A stretch of DNA of 43,002 bases. It comes from Bacillota bacterium (lineage in GTDB: Bacteria > Bacillota > DTU030 > DUMP01). Positions 42,871 to 43,002 of this stretch are shown one piece after another (position 1 is the stretch's first letter; every line of letters begins with the position of its first letter). A program made the translations under genes and the position numbers. The DNA is taken from the NCBI GenBank assembly GCA_030153805.1, contig JASKLG010000004.1, positions 1 through 43,002 on the forward strand, given 5' to 3'. The notes beneath the pieces are model-generated. The model did no database searches. It was not told where the DNA came from and worked only from the letters and a program-made list of their open reading frames with translations.

Positions 42871-43002
42871 ATGCACTTCACCGATTGCATCTTCCTTACG
42901 GCTTACAAAGAACATTTACTGCATTGCAGCTTGGCCGGGCAGTTCGTGAAGTACCGCCACGTAAATGAAGACTGGGCCTGCGGCGGCTGCCCCATTCCGG
43001 AC
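42871..43002 (+). CDS. Unknown cysteine-containing protein, 5' part (cut by window edge)
   Basis: An ATG with a strong ribosome site (GAGGGGAGGGCGGAGG) opens a frame that runs to the window end, 44 codons so far. The peptide starts MHFTDCIFLTAYKEHLLHCSLAG and continues DWACGGCPIP. Four cysteines (6, 19, 38, 41), one pair as CGGC, suggest a metal site or disulfides. I do not recognise the family. In related genomes spoIIE lies near this tRNA pair; this is not its start. Confidence 0.6.
   Translation, partial: MHFTDCIFLTAYKEHLLHCSLAGQFVKYRHVNEDWACGGCPIPD

Overview
The window looks like chromosomal DNA from a GC-rich, endospore-forming Firmicute. By gene content and protein style I would place it near Moorella/Thermanaeromonas or Desulfotomaculum-type clostridia; this placement is inference. 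Most of it is the conserved block known from Bacillus and relatives: ispE, purR, ridA, spoVG, glmU, prs, ctc (rplY), pth, mfd, a peptidyl-prolyl isomerase gene, spoVT, spoVB, mazG, hup, rqcP, yabP, yabQ, divIC, yabR. Sporulation genes and matching promoters (sigma-H at spoVG, sigma-G-like at spoVT) show that the host makes spores.

Layout. 1-561 (minus) is the N-terminal part of a PucR-type regulator. 710-4232 is a cyanophycin pair, cphB-cphA (breakdown and synthesis of the arginine/aspartate storage polymer). 4330-13075 is the ispE-to-pth housekeeping run on the plus strand, ending at a strong hairpin terminator. 13259-24667 is an accessory block, mostly on the minus strand, that interrupts the usual pth-mfd linkage. 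It holds an AcoR-like sigma-54 activator (19688-21655) and the operon it probably drives: TPP-dependent E1 alpha and beta subunits, a three-gene TRAP transporter and a threonine-dehydrogenase-like enzyme. A near-perfect -24/-12 promoter precedes the operon, with two matching 17-bp palindromes upstream. A divergent LacI-family regulator, a SleB/LysM hydrolase behind a c-di-AMP (ydaO) riboswitch, a small unknown gene and a Spo0E-like gene follow.

24880-36808 returns to conserved order, from mfd to yabR. 36889-42346 holds a Ppx/GppA phosphatase, small membrane and hypothetical genes, and a TPP-riboswitch operon for uptake of thiamine or a pyrimidine precursor (thiamine-binding protein, ThiX-, ThiY- and ThiZ-like ABC components, and a SAM methyltransferase). 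The ATPase gene has an apparent -1 frameshift at an A7 run. The window ends with initiator and elongator tRNA-Met genes, a terminator, a minus-strand fragment resembling the tail of a recombinase, and the start of a cysteine-containing unknown gene.

The most notable points are the sigma-54 regulated operon with an E1 pair but no local E2/E3, the A7 frameshift in the thiamine ABC ATPase, the hairpin between Shine-Dalgarno and start of dctP, the ydaO riboswitch on sleB, and the recombinase-like remnant fused in frame to the tRNA-Met 3' end. No CRISPR array, intact insertion sequence or rRNA was seen.
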